Shown here: positions 1 through 12,440 of the stretch, one piece after another | Layout: the number at the start of each line of letters is the position of its first letter | How positions within the stretch are numbered: the first letter of the stretch is position 1 | NCBI GenBank assembly: GCA_946807835.1 | Contig: OX327683.1 | Location: 37,383,001 to 37,447,000 of the forward strand | From: Ailanthus altissimus | Taxonomy: Eukaryota; Streptophyta; Magnoliopsida; Sapindales; Simaroubaceae | Reading direction: 5' to 3' | Length of the DNA: 64,000 nt | Notes under the pieces: generated by a model | Told to the model about the DNA's origin: nothing | The model's input: the letters and a program-made list of their open reading frames with translations, nothing else | Databases searched by the model: none | Position numbers and translations under genes: made by a program

Positions 1-1420
1 CACTAAAGCCAAAGAATGAGGAAAGAACTTCAATAAGTGATGAGAATATTATAGAGATGGATAAAATCACATTCAACACTATTATCCTCCAATAATCTGA
101 CAATACACTGCAACAAGTTAATAAAGAGACTATAACAATGGGACTTTGTAGTAAGCTTAAAAGCTTGTATATTCCTAAATCTTTATCCAGTAAGATTCTA
201 CTGAAATAATAGTTATTTAGCATTATGATGGATCTTTCTAAAGGCTTAAAAAAAATTTTAATTAATTTAAAAGGATTTGTATAAACTTGAAAAATACTAG
301 TGAAATAATTAATAATTAGAATTAGGGAGTTATTCTCTTAAATTCGTTGTTAAGTTCTTACAGAAAAGTAAAATTAATAATTAAATATGGTAGAAAAAGT
401 CTTACCCTATAAGATTATTTGACTGCCTTAAGTCTATGGGAACAAGAAATAAAATTTGAGAAAGAAGATAATGGAGAAAACCTGTTTACTAAAGGAAGAC
501 TAGAGAGAAAAAAAAAAGAAAAATTCAATTGAAAATCCAAGTCTAAGTCAAAGATTAGTGGAAGAAAGTATTATTTCTATGGAAAGAAGAGGCACCTTAA
601 AGAGAAATTGCTATAAAAGAATTGAGAAATTAAAAGAAAATTGTTCAAATCATACAGATATAGTAGTAGCGTCGAATAGGTATAACGGTTCAGATGTTCT
701 TACAGTTTCAACATAAGAAAATCTGAAAGTTTAGGTCTTGGATTCTATATGTGCTTACCATATGAGTCATAACAATGACTTGTTTAATTCATATAAAAAG
801 AATATGAAGGGGGTGAGATACTAATGAAGAATAATAATTCATACAAAGTAATTGGAATATACACTTCCCATAATGTTGCATAATATAACAATAAGGATTC
901 TGAAATATGTGAGATATATTTTTGAATTGAAGAAGAACTTGATATCTTTAGGGATTTAAAATGAATCAGGATACATTTATAAAATTAAAAATGAATAACT
1001 GAAAGTAAGCAGGGGTTCTATGTTTCTAATCAAGGATACTAAGCAAGTTGGTCTATATATTTTATAAGTATTGTCACTGGATATATTGCTATTGCTATTG
1101 CTATTGCTATTTGTGCATGATATAGTCAAAATGAGTTGTGGTAAAGGAGGTTGGGCCACACAAAAAAATCAGACTTGCTGCGGCTTAGAAAATTGAGTCT
1201 TATTGGGAATGAAAAACTAGTTGGGCATTGTACATTAGGAAAATTGCGCATAGTTCATTTCAACACTAGCAATTGCAAGATTAACGAGGTTTTATAATAC
1301 ATCCATGCTGATTTCTGAGGCCAACAAATATAACAACATTTGGTGATAATATGTATTTTTTATTCTTGATTGATGACTACTCAAAAAATGATTATGTGAA
1401 AGTAAATGAGTTAAGAAGAA
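1..1420 (+). pseudogene. Degenerate Ty1/copia gag-pro-integrase remnant
   Basis: Remains of a copia polyprotein read on the plus strand with many stops and frameshifts. Around 60-210 is a gag-like stretch (FNTIIL..., then GLCSKLKSLYIPKSL). Around 570-630 is a decayed zinc knuckle (YFYGKKRHLKEKLL, Cys positions lost). Around 737-775 is the protease start, VLDSICAYHMSHN, matching the copia pattern D-S-x-C-x-x-H-M. Around 925-960 is the pre-integrase string ELKKNLISLGI. Around 1290-1405 is the beginning of integrase (IHADF...FLIDDYSKNDYVKV). The match stops near 1420 and no reverse transcriptase follows, so the copy is truncated; its 5' part lies outside the window. It is an old non-functional element. 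Confidence 0.75.
1084..1110. repeat. Hexanucleotide microsatellite (TATTGC)n
   Basis: Four full TATTGC units plus a partial one, lying inside the copia remnant. It probably expanded after the element died. Confidence 0.9.
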
Positions 1421-2536
1421 CTCGGAGTAAGGTGGAAAGATCTCACCTTAAGATGGAGTTACAACTCCAAATTCCTCCTAAGAATAATATATAATTCCTC
1501 TCCATAAGTAGAAAGAGAGACACAGAGAAAGAAATAATAACAGTTTAAAGGAAAAAAATAATTTTAGAGAGAAAAAATTATATAGAGAAATAAAATACTT
1601 GAACATTTCTGTAATTCTATTTCTTGTCTGATTTTGAGTTATAATACAGTGATGGACATTTATTCAACTCAAGAAGGTGAGTGTAAATTCTTGAGAATTA
1701 AACCATTATAAAACTCTTGCGTTCTTGTTTAGTTTTACTTTTTTATTGGCTATTAATTTTACATTCTTAATTATTTAATTTTTATATTGGATAGCAAATT
1801 TTCAATACAAGGTATTTAAAAAATATATGAGTTAAATGAGTAATTTAACAAAATTTTAACGTCTAAACTAAAAAAAAAAAATATTATAAAAAAATTTAAT
1901 ACTTCTAAAACAAATCATTAAAGCTGTCTATAATTGATTTATTTTCAAAAGTAAAAGATTACATCTTGATTACAAATGAATCTTAATCCTAATTAAGCTC
2001 ACACATGATGATTAGCATTCCATTTAATAACTCTCTCACCAACTAATCTTTTGTCTGTTATTCTCTGTCTGAATCAGCGGTTTCAGAGTTGCTTACAACA
2101 GATCGTGTCGTGTCATTTGAGTCCATGATAAGACAAAACAAAGATTAAATTAAGAAATAAAGACATTACATAAATCAGACAAGCAAAAGATTTATTGAGT
2201 TAATTACAAAAAGGTGGCGGCAGTAATGGCAGTATTAGGCCGGCAACGTCATCCCGAATCTACATAATCACAGTCAAAGAATGCAAAAACGAATACTAAA
2301 GATATATAAATGAATTAATATAGCAACAAAGATTAATATATTATACAACACGTGATCAAATTCATGCTTGTACTTGCAAAGCAAATCAATCTCCGTAGGA
2401 ATACGTAAAATCAGACCTGAAATTGTTTATATAATAAAGCTTCTGTTTTCACACAGCCATCAAAACACTCTTGAAAGCACTTAATTGAAAGTACGTTTAC
2501 GAGAAGTACAAAAACTTCAATTTGCTCTCGAGTCAA
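1421..2536. other. AT-rich intergenic stretch, no gene seen
   Basis: No convincing coding sequence on either strand. The part 1440-1740 is purine-rich and resembles an LTR leader, but I found no matching partner or primer site. The part 2100-2530 is of more average composition and may hold decayed upstream sequence of the ERF pseudogene that follows. Confidence 0.5.
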
Positions 2537-3442
2537 ATGAGTACAAGCTTCAGCCGTCTCCTTTTGACAGAAAATTGGGGTGACTTGCCGTTAAAAATGG
2601 ATGCCGTTAACTATGGATGGTATTGCTGCAGTATGTGCAAACTCAGGTCAGGAGCTTGATGCTTGCTGCTATTGAATTGAAGATTTCCAGCCGAAGCACA
2701 AACAGAGTTTATATGCAGAATTCATGTGAGCTGCTGTTGGATCACGTTCTGAATTGAAGGGATATTGAAGTATTGTTAAATTAGTGTTTAGTAGACTTGT
2801 CAATGTGGCATATGAGTCAGCAAGTTACTTAGCAATGTGCTGATGTGGCAGGAATCTTCTAGATTTCTTATTTCTAGTTTTCCCGCCAACAAACTTTGGG
2901 CGCACTTGGTTTATTTTCTCTATATATAAGTTCTCAATGTATCAATAAAATTCAGCAAGTTCAAGTTTTATATTTCCTTCCAAAATTTTCCATTTCAACT
3001 TTCTTTCATTTTCTCGGCAACTAAACAAATTTTACATGATCATTATAGATGGAATGCAACAAATACAGTCGACGTAATAAAATTGGATCTAAGAGAGAAA
3101 GAGGTTGATGGTGATGAGTGTAAACCACGCTCCACGTTATAGCGTGTGAGGAAGAAGTCATCGGGGAAGTACGTGGCGGAAATTAGGAACCCTAGGAACA
3201 AGAATTATCGTGGAGCGAGAGTATAGCTGGGGACCTACCAGACAGTTGAAGAAGCCGCCCTGGCTTATGACCAAGCCGCTTTTAAGATTCGTGGCTCAAA
3301 ATCTAAGATCAAATTTCTTCATTTGTTGGGCTCCGTTAACTCAAAGCCCATTGGCGTGAGCTTTGTGCACAATTCATACGAGTCTCTATTGTCTTCAAAT
3401 AATGACTCGCCAAAGTCCAAGAAGAGTATAATCACACTATAG
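2537..3442 (+). pseudogene. AP2/ERF (group IXa-like) pseudogene with LTR-like insert
   Basis: Two separated blocks match an ethylene response factor. From 2537 the frame reads MSTSFSRLLLTENWGDLPLK, the N-terminal signature of ERF1A/ERF2/ERF13-type proteins, and reaches a stop near 2656. From about 3083 a second block covers the AP2 DNA-binding domain and C-terminus (GKYVAEIRNPRN..., [35 protein letters not shown]), ending at the stop 3440-3442. The domain carries two in-frame TAG codons, at 3140-3142 and at 3224-3226; the second replaces the invariant Trp of the WLG motif. The tail (NDSPKSKKS) corresponds to DSPKYKRR of the intact gene at 12673. Between the blocks lies LTR-like DNA. What is seen is the homology and the stops. 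That it arose by duplication of the intact ERF or its ancestor is inference. Confidence 0.85.
2774..3010 (+). repeat. LTR-like sequence inside the ERF pseudogene
   Basis: Begins TGTTAAATTAG and contains the string GTGCTGATGTGGCA, a TATA-like run at 2921-2930 and an AATAAA at about 2945-2950, an arrangement typical of a short copia LTR. The 3' boundary and a TSD are not clear. A diverged relative seems to lie inverted at about 51840-51965. The alternative is that the TATA box belongs to the dead ERF promoter. Confidence 0.4.
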
Positions 3443-6400
3443 AGCAGATAAAGCCCGTCAACTTTTAAACATTTAAGGCCCGTTTAGAATTAAAAAATGT
3501 TTGATAAATATCGTTTTTAATTTTTTTAAAAATATTATTTTTAATTAAATTTTTTTAATTTTTAAATATTGATTTTATTGAACTATGTCTCAGTAAAATC
3601 AAATCGCACCAAATTGAGTTGGCAAGTTTGGTTTTATTTTTTAATGCATAGTTTGTGCAATAATTTTTTTTGGAGATTAAAAAATAGGTTCAATTCAATT
3701 CAGTTTCAATTTAAAAAAACATAATAAAAGGACAATATTATAAATTAATACACGTAGAACTTGTATTATTTATTTATGTAAGTTTACAATATTAAGTACA
3801 TTTACTTTATTCTTTTTATAATATAGAGTTTGTAAAACTAACAAAAAATTGTAGAGTAATATGTAATTATTGATTGAAGATTGTCTTGGTTAGTATTAAT
3901 GCATACATTATATTTTAAGAAATTATGTTTATTCTTACATATTCTTATAATTTTCTTTTTAAATATTGTACTGGTTATGGTTATTCATTGGTTATGAAAA
4001 TTAAATTTTGAACTTGGATCATTGAAGTTTAAACTTTTAAACTTATATAGTTTAATGGACTTAAAACTTATTTTATTTAATAGATCATATTTTATTTTAA
4101 TGAATATTTTTTTTTGTTTGGGTTTGTTTAATGGACAAGGAACTTATTTTGTTTAATGTATCTTATTTTATTTTGATGAATAGTTTATTTATATGAATGA
4201 AAAATTTATTTTACATTTTTTATTTGTTTAGTTAACTTATTTATTATTTTATGTGGATATCTTTCTAACGCTTTACTAAATTATTAGCTTTATTTAAATA
4301 TTTTATTTTTTATATTAATTTTATTCTCACATTATATGATTTTAAGATTTTATAAAATATTTAGGAGATTAAATCAACCCAAATCAATTTAATTATCACA
4401 TATGATTTATACAATTTTATTCTATAAAATAAAATAAAATTAATTTTTTTAGCATGATTCAGTCTTCAAAAATATCGAACTAAATTATACCGCGCTCACC
4501 TCTAATTTTAAATTAAAAATTTATATTTCAATAGAGAAACAATGCATTATAAATATTTTACCATTAAATGACTTTTTATTTTTTTCTTTTTGAGAAAGAG
4601 GAAGGTTCTTTATTATTGTCATCGGCTAAGCATAACCGGTAGTTACAGTCAAAATCTCAATAACGATGACCAATTTCAAGATCACTGAAGAAATATATTG
4701 GCTTGCCATCGGCTTGAAAGGCTCTGATGGGAATGTCTTCTGTTTTTGTGTCAGGCTTTTTCATTCACGTATGTGGCCCTAAATGCTTGATAAATACTAC
4801 TTTCTTTTACTTTACAGCCAAACAGAACCCTAATTCAACAAAAAAAAATATGTAATGGATTGTAAATATCAAATTTTAATTGTTAATAAAGCTATGCAGG
4901 ACTTTTTTTTTTATTAATTTTATTGGCGGAGCCTGCTCAATTCTGAGATGAAGCTTCACAAAAAGCTGTGTCGTTTCAAAGATCATATGCTCAATTAAAA
5001 CACCGTTTATAACTTCAGCCATGGGCTCAAGTTCACGCGTAAATGAACTTGGGCTTGAATGTCAAACGGGCCTTTATTTTTCAGCCTGCAGAAGCAATTT
5101 TTTTTAAATGGGCCCGCAAAAGCTTTTCAAATGTAAGTAAATCAAATTTTAAGTAACGAGATGGTCATAAGAAATATTTTTATACTTTTTAATTCATATT
5201 TTAATTTTTTTTATTCGATGCGTATTAATTTTTTTTTTTGTAACGTTTAAAGTAATAATTTTATTTTTTATTATGTAATTAATATTGATCAGAACAATTA
5301 AAATGAGAAAAATTAAAACATAAATTAAAAATTATGACAATATTAAGTTCGGAAAAGATCATTTAGGGGATAACTGGCACTCTTTTAGCCCACATATCAA
5401 CCTGGAAAATCTAACACACTATTATGTGATTTTGACAGCCATTAATTTTATAATCGCTTTGTACATAACGTGCTGCGTTTTGATTTTCTTGTCTGTCGGC
5501 TTTATTTATATATTTTTTACGAATAAAACATTATCAAAAAGCTAACCAAAAGGATTTAATTTGTCTCCGAGTACACCAATTCAATTTTATATGAGAATCC
5601 TTCCCATAGATTCAATTTCCGATTTCTTCTTGCTCCTAAACTTCTTGACTTTTGTCTTTATTTTTGTTATGGATGGAATGTGTATAAAAAACGTGACACC
5701 AAATTAACTTGTAATGTGATCTATAGCGAAAATTATTGATATAGGGACACTAAATATTATGAAATATATATGTGTGAGGACACTGAAAACACAAGATGAA
5801 ATAAAACTCACGTGGTATTAGTATGTATTACAATGGAGATTGATGATAGTAACATTTGCTTAAGAAGTGGGAAATAATAGCTATGTTTATTCGTGGCATG
5901 AAAATTTCAAAAAAAGGTGGCTATTTTGGAGGAACTAAAAATAAATAAATAATTGCTCCAATCTTTTGTTAAATTATGTGCTTGCAATTGAGCAACACAT
6001 TGAAAATTACATATATGTATATAAAATTCAAGTAAAATGCACCACAAATTTCATGTTTCCATATGGGTTTGGTTAATTTTATTGTATCATATCAGCAAGT
6101 AAAGACGTATAATTTCATTTCGACTTAATCAGGCAGATGGGGATCTTACACTTTGATCCTCCACTGTGATTATAAGTAAATAATTTTATTTTATTATTTG
6201 CTTTAACACAATGCTTATCCAAGTAAATTATCTTCTAAGCCTATTTTGATGGTGTATAAAAAACAAGAACATAAATAAATTTACTTAGTTAAGCCGAAAT
6301 ATAATGCATGTTAGTTCCTATAGCCTTTAAAATAAGAATTAGAATCCTCTAATAAATTAAATTTTGTTTTGTATTATATATGGGTAATTAAGGTTTATTT

Positions 6401-6968
6401 TTTTAATAAATTTTTTTTAGTAATTTTCAATTTTCGTCAATTACATACTAGCGAAAAATTAGACGAAAACTTATTTTAGGAGAGGATGCAGATCCTTAAA
6501 ATACATGATTTGTCCTTTCCATTTTTTTTTTTTAAAAAAAAGAAATACATGAATCTTATTTGACAATTAATTACTTATAATAATGTAAGCATAGCCATCT
6601 TAGTAAACCCATTTACTTCAAATCTTTTCGAATTACATGATATGATAGAATTGTAGTATTGTTATACGAGTCAAACCAGAAAGTCAATTCAATAAATAAA
6701 AAGAAACAAATATAAAATGATAGGTCGGTTTCTATAATTGGTTATTTATATAGATAATTTATGTGTATTATAATATTGTTTTAAATTTAATATTCTAAAA
6801 GGTTTAAATGAGACATTCTTTAACCATATAACTGTAATAAGTGACTCACATTTAAATTTCATGAATTCATTTTTAGAAAAAACAAAAATCATGAATTCAA
6901 ATAAAACAAAAAAAAAAGGCAATTCAACAATACAAACAAACTTACACAATTGAAAGAGTAATATTAAC
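3443..6968. other. AT-rich intergenic DNA, no gene seen
   Basis: Very AT-rich with no supported coding sequence. The stretch about 3590-4495 ends in ACCGCGCTCACC and is rich in ATCAA/TTGAT words, which suggests a decayed non-autonomous DNA transposon of the kind that carries GGTTCAATTC-type subterminal repeats; I could not define its termini. The part 4900-5110 is less AT-rich but shows no open frame. Confidence 0.45.
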
Positions 6969-7121
6969 GAGTAATCTTACGTATTTTAAATTATATTATA
7001 AATAATAATATATTAAATAATTAAAAAATAATATAATATAAATATTAAAATTATTTATTATATTATTTTATTATTTAATAATTACTTAATACATTATTAT
7101 TTAAAATATATAAAATTATTC
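6969..7121. mobile_element. Palindromic MITE-like element
   Basis: The sequence starts GAGTAATCTTACGTATTTTAAA and ends TTTAAAATATATAAAATTATTC. The two halves are near-inverted copies containing ATAATAATATATTAAATAATTA and its complement. No coding capacity. It looks like the same family as the elements near 11427 and 49936. Confidence 0.55.
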
Positions 7122-8597
7122 TTTTAAAAATCATTTGAAAGATTACATTTTGAATAAAGTGATATTTATCACGTGAAAAAGTTGAATAATGCAATATTTC
7201 ACTTCAAGTTATAATTTCACTCAATAAATATTACATTATATATAATATTTTTTAAAAATATATATATTTGATATAATTTTAAGTACCATCCCATCATTTC
7301 ATAAGCGTGTTTGGTGTTTTTTTCTGTTGAATTTTATACACGTAATTATTAACTTTTCATGATTGATTGAAAAATTGGATGACTCAAATTGAATGAAAAA
7401 GATTATAAATTCTAGAAGTATTTTAGACTTTGGTTTATTACAAATAGGAAGTCGAAACAATCAATAAAATCTTCAATCAAATCCCAAAACTACTCAATAA
7501 ATAGAAGGAGGACGAAAATAATAGTTTTGACAAATGGTGATTAATACGTGAACGTTTAATTATGTAACTAAATACAAATCGTTTCTATAAAGCTAATCAG
7601 TCTATAGCCTCGGGCCAGGCTAGCTAATAGCTATCATACACCTTTCACTAGAACCTTCATCCCATTATTGTCCTCATCTTATACTTCAAAGATTGTCTTT
7701 TAAGATTTTGGGAAAATATTATTTTAATTTTTACTTTAGGAATATATATTATGTTAGTTGTTGTTTTTTTAATTAATATCACATTAATAACTTATATAAT
7801 TAGAAAGATTCTGTTAAATAATTATTTTTTATTATTTTTACAATAATATTTTTTATTTAACAAATAATAAATATTTATCTCCATATGAGAAATGAAAAAT
7901 ATTTTTAAATAAAAAATATATAAAATGACACAATAAAGATACATTGTATTTTTACTTAAATACTCTTATAAAATATCTTTATTAAATATAAATTTATATA
8001 CTATCTTGAGATTTCAAATCCAAAATTTGACCTTTGATCTTATTAAATTTTAGTTTTTACACTCCCCACCAAAAAACTACTTCTCCAAACTAAAATAGTC
8101 TTACCCCAACCCAAAAACCACCCTCAAACCAAAACCAACCTTCGATCTACCTAACCACTATCATCACTCACCTTAATTTCTTTATAATTCCTTTTTTATT
8201 TTTCAAAATTCATCAATAAAAAATTAAATTAAATAATTTTTATTTCTCTTCACCCTAATTTTTATTTTTAATTTCTTCCATTTACCATCCCATAGAAAAA
8301 GAAAACGACAAAATTAGCCCCTTATTTATAATCAATCTCTTCTTATTTTCCTTTCTCATCTACCTCTTCATCAAAGATGGGTCATGACTAAAAGAGTGAA
8401 CATTAATTGTAAGCACCCTCTTGAAAAGAATTGAGGTATTATGAGAATATTGTTTCAACCAACTGCTAATTTGAAATGCTCGCTTCCTCGACAGAGGGTC
8501 TTTGACATGCAGAAAAAAGTTGTCAATAATGAATGCAAAAAAAAAGCTCAAAGCCTACACTTTTCAAAATTGTCATCCTAATCCTCGCTTTAGATAA
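7122..8597. other. Intergenic DNA, no gene seen
   Basis: AT-rich. A C-rich and A-rich stretch lies at 8055-8160. A short open frame on the minus strand near 8360-8551 has no recognisable motif and is not supported as a gene. Confidence 0.5.
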
Positions 8598-8602
8598 CTT
8601 GT

Positions 8603-8774
8603 TGTTAGGAGCCCAACAAGAATGATATTATTCATTTTAGGTCTAAACTCTCGTAATTTTACTATTAGGCTCTACCCAAAATGTCTTATACCAATAGAGA
8701 TATAGATTACTCATTATATACCAATGATCTGCCCATTTATTGTCAATATGAAACTTTTATTTGCTTTTTTAACA
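8603..8774 (-). repeat. TRIM 3' LTR
   Basis: 172 bp, TGTTAGG...TTAACA in plus orientation. It shares with 9141-9332 the blocks TAGGAGCCCAACAA, ACTCATTATATACC and ACTTTTATTT. It is shorter than its partner because of small deletions. Confidence 0.88.
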
Positions 8775-9125
8775 ATCTTTACCTCGAATAAAGGATTATA
8801 TAGCCTCTCCTCAAATGATATCACATCCGTCCATCTTTCACACAGGAAGATCTCGCTTCCAATATTCTACTACTCATCTTCACTGCGTTGCTTCTATATG
8901 CCTTACGCAAAGTATCAGAGTACTATCTACTTTGAGAGCCTATTCTATCAGGTCAACTTCTTATTACTGCGTTAGCTGACACACTTTATGTGAAACCTGT
9001 AGCATACCACTGTTTGTCCATAGAGCACAACCACAGACCCCATCGCAAGCAAACTAGGATTTACTAAGCTCACCACCTTTTCATTCGACACCGAAGATTT
9101 CATCCACATGACTAACTCTAGAGCA

Positions 9126-9139
9126 TGGCTCTGATACCA
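9126..9139 (-). other. Primer binding site (tRNA-iMet) of the TRIM
   Basis: TGGCTCTGATACCA on the plus strand, i.e. TGGTATCAGAGCCA on the minus strand, the usual plant iMet primer site, one base from the 5' LTR. Confidence 0.9.
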
Positions 9140-9140
9140 C

Positions 9141-9332
9141 TGTTAGGAGCCCAACAAACCACACATATCTTCACATTGGTATAATAGTCTACTTTGGGTT
9201 TAAGTATTCATAGTTTTACTCTTGAACTCTACCTAGAAGGTCTCGTACCAATGATGATATAGTTTACTCATTATATACCTATAATTTTCTTCATTTCTGA
9301 TTAATTTGTGACTTTTATTTACTTTCTTAACA
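9141..9332 (-). repeat. TRIM 5' LTR
   Basis: 192 bp, TGTTAGGAGC...TTAACA in plus orientation, followed by the TSD CTTGT. Confidence 0.88.
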
Positions 9333-9337
9333 CTTGT

Positions 9338-9879
9338 AATAGACGACATGGTTGTTACAATTCCTGCACATGCGTATATTATAGGAATCAATGTCTTTGA
9401 TTTGTTCTTACAAAGCCACGTCCAAGATCCTAATACAATAAGGATATGCTCAAAACTAAAGTTGCATAGCTTCTAGCCTCTACAGAATGTAGTCCTAAGA
9501 AAACTATAGTCCTTGGCACACGCTTAAAGTGGGGCAATCTATGCATAATTGAATTGGCAAAAACTTAAAATTTATGATTTTGAGAGATTTTCTTATGTGT
9601 ATGTTTGTTAAAAAGATATGTGGCACGCTCTAATAAATTTAATATTTAATATTCATTAAAAATTATTTTATAATTAAAAAATAATTAAAATAACTAAAAC
9701 AGAACTACTAAAATCGGCAACTGTCGTCGCTGACCACCACTAGTTGTCGAATTTCGGTAACAAAAATAGGTAAAATTTATGTCATTGAATTTCATTTTTT
9801 TATATCTACACAATGATAGAATTATTTTTATCAAAAAAAAAAAAATTAATAAGGTGACCAAAAATTAGATCGAAAATAG
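9338..9879. other. Intergenic DNA flanking a GC-rich island
   Basis: No gene. The part 9600-9880 is AT-rich with short GC patches (GGCAACTGTCGTCGCTGACC) and may be the left arm of the repeat centred on the following island. Confidence 0.4.
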
Positions 9880-10545
9880 GGAGAGAGGGGGGGGCCACCG
9901 TGGAATAGTGGTGCAGTGGCGAATGGTGGTGGCAGTCGTCAACAGCCTCCACCGCTGGTCACTAGTTGAACGGCGGGGCGGTAGCGTGCATCACCCCCAC
10001 CGTTCGACACACAACTGTCGGCCTGTGGTGGTTGGCAGCGGCCACCACCGTTTGCCATCAAACGGGTTAGCGATGGCTTGCACAGCCCCCACCGTTGAAC
10101 AGATTGGCCACCGATCTATTCAATGGTGGAGGCTATGCATGCCACTGCCCTACCATTTGACGGCGAACTACGGTGGCCGTCGCCTCCCACAACATTATTT
10201 TTTTCACTTTTGGCACATCTACGATACTCTGTTGATAAAAAAATCCTACCATTGCGTAGATCACAAAATTTTGAGTTTAATAATATCAATTTTGAGTCAA
10301 ATCCCAATTGGTCATCGACGCCCCGTCGGCTACTGACAATGGTGACTGCTGCTCTCTTTTGATTTATTTATTTTATTATTTAAGTGCACATCAATAATTG
10401 ACACGTGGATAAAATTGTATATAGTGACTATTTTACCCATCCAATGTTAAAATTAATAAAATCTTATTAACAAACTATAACAAAATTGAATTTTTTAAAA
10501 TTTATGGAATAAAATTGAGAATTAAGTCAAATTTATGGAAAAAAA
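9880..10545. repeat. GC-rich, palindrome-rich island, probable unknown transposon
   Basis: Between about 9885 and 10360 base composition jumps from roughly one quarter to above half G+C. The interval is full of imperfect inverted repeats built on CCACCGTT/AACGGTGG, for example CCACCGTTGAACAGATTGG against GATCTATTCAATGGTGG at 10089-10127. Open frames exist on both strands (for example 9908-10336) but are composition artefacts without domain signals. The right flank (TTGATAAAAAAATCCTACC...GAGTTTAATA, 10232-10285) resembles the arm at about 31160-31215 in a separate repeat, which argues for a mobile element family. Confidence 0.45.
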
Positions 10546-11426
10546 ATCTTCTTATCCCAACTTTAAAATATATATCAAATATAGATGTTCCATACTTATT
10601 TATATATAATTTGTTTTATTTATTTATATATTTTTAAAACTTTATTTTATTATTTTTTATTTCTAAAAACCGATGTTATCCTTATTTTAAATTATAAATT
10701 AAAACACACATATTTAAAAGTACTTTTGTGCTTTAAAAAATAATTATTTAACATAATATTTATAACCGCAAGGATTAACGTGGTATTTATTAAAAAGTGA
10801 AGATTAAGTTGATATATATTCATAAAATCATGATATTTTTTTCTAAGATTATATATATATATATATATTAAATTAAATTTATGACTATAATAATTAAAAT
10901 ATTTCATAAATGTCATTTTTACATTATATTTAAGTGTTTAATTATCAAATGTCCACCTTTTTTCATACTAGAATGAATGTTTTCACTTAATTTTAATAGC
11001 ATCACAATAATTCATCACCACCAAATAAACTATTTATTTTACAGGGGAAAAACAATATGTTTGTGTTGAAAACCTTTGGAGCATATTTGGTTTGTGAAAT
11101 TGCATTATATACTATAAAGTCTAATCCTATAATACACCAAATACAATACAATATTAAATATAATCTAATTAATTATTTTCTATCCTATATATTATTAACA
11201 ATTCCAATCCAATCATATCCTATACTATCTGGCATACTAAATTGTCTTTAATATACATACATACATATATATGGAGCTGGTGTTTAAGAAGAGCAATAAA
11301 ATTATTATGAAATCGGTTCTATTACAAGTAATTGCTAAGGAAGAGTTTAAATAATTATCACTATCATTATTATAATTATTATTTCTTTTAGTTAGGAACA
11401 ACTTCACTAAGTTGATTTATTTTTAC
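10546..11426. other. AT-rich intergenic DNA, no gene seen
   Basis: Includes a short (AT)n run near 10851-10869. No coding sequence supported. Confidence 0.55.
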
Positions 11427-11582
11427 GAATAATGTTACATATTTTAAGTTGTATTTTAAATAATGATGTGTTAAATAATTATTGAGTAGTAAAATAACAT
11501 AAATTTTAAAATTACTCATTATTTCAATTATTATTTAACACATCATTATTTATAATACAACTTAAAATATATAATATTATTA
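11427..11582. mobile_element. Palindromic MITE with ~60-bp arms
   Basis: Left arm AATGTTACATATTTTAAGTT... and right arm ...AACTTAAAATATATAATATT are near-perfect inverted copies, sharing TAAATAATGATGTGTTAAAT and its complement. The central loop is only about 30-40 bp, so the single strand would fold into one long hairpin. Non-coding. Confidence 0.75.
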
Positions 11583-12440
11583 TTATTATATTTACTTAAA
11601 ACATAAACAAGTGGTGTGAGAATATATAAGTATTTTTTTTAGTCTAGACAGTAAATGTCGCTATTCTGTGAGAACTTGGGCAATAAATTTGTATAAAAAA
11701 ATTGAAAAAAGACAACAAATTACAAAATCAAAAATATTAATTATGCAACTCTTTATATTAAAAAATCGAGTAAATTTTTGTTTTTTTACAATTCTTTATA
11801 TAAAAAATTAGTGATTTAATTTTTTTTTAAAGATAGACATTTGCAATTGAAAAAGACAAACAATAATGTAGGAATAATACTGTCGCGACAACTTATTTCT
11901 TTTAATCTTGTTATCTTAAGTAACAAGTCAGGTATTTGTTAAATAGTAAAAATTATGAATATTTTACTCTTTTTTTAATCCGAATATTTTACTATTTAAA
12001 AGCTCATGAATATATTTCTTGGAATGAAAATTGAAATAATAACTTTTACTAATAAAGTTATTTATTTTTTATTTTTTACTAAAAAAGTTGTTAATTCTTA
12101 AATGAGATCATCACAATATTATCCCCCGATAATTAATGACAAAAATGTGTGATTGAGTAGAAAAACAAGGCTCAGTCCCTTCTAATTATCACTCTTAATT
12201 AACTAATGAAAGACTAAATTATATGCGAGAAAATCCATAATTAAATTAAAGAAACAAACAAAAACAAGTTAATAAATAAACCGCCAACCATATAAAAAAA
12301 ATGAGATTTATTTATTTTCCATCAAGTCAAGAAATATAATTATGTCAAGAAGGTAAATATTATAATACCTATCTAAATCTACTGATAACTTTAACAAATA
12401 AAACTCAAATTATTTATTTTCCGTCAAGTCACATTCCAAA
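11583..12440. other. Upstream region of the ERF gene
   Basis: AT-rich. Contains W-box core TTGAC on the minus strand (GTCAA at 12326-12330, 12344-12348 and 12423-12427). WRKY regulation would be inference only. Confidence 0.4.

Larger units (their letters stand above)
8603..9332 (-). mobile_element. TRIM (miniature LTR retrotransposon), complete
   Basis: A 730-bp element bounded by two direct repeats that start TGTTAGGAGCCCAACAA and end TTAACA on the plus strand. The flanking five bases CTTGT at 8598-8602 are repeated exactly at 9333-9337, a target-site duplication. The primer binding site TGGCTCTGATACCA (9126-9139) is complementary to the initiator-Met tRNA end and lies one base from the right repeat, so the element reads on the minus strand. 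The 366-bp interior has no gag-pol. By size, LTR length and absence of coding it is a terminal-repeat retrotransposon in miniature, mobilised in trans. The LTRs have diverged visibly, so the insertion is old. Confidence 0.9.

Noticed and set aside
8724..8975. An 83-residue open frame
   Set aside because: It crosses the boundary between the TRIM LTR and its interior; no protein signal.
9908..10336. A 142-residue open frame in the GC-rich island
   Set aside because: GC-rich low-stop composition gives frames on both strands and in two phases; no domain, leader or TATA context.
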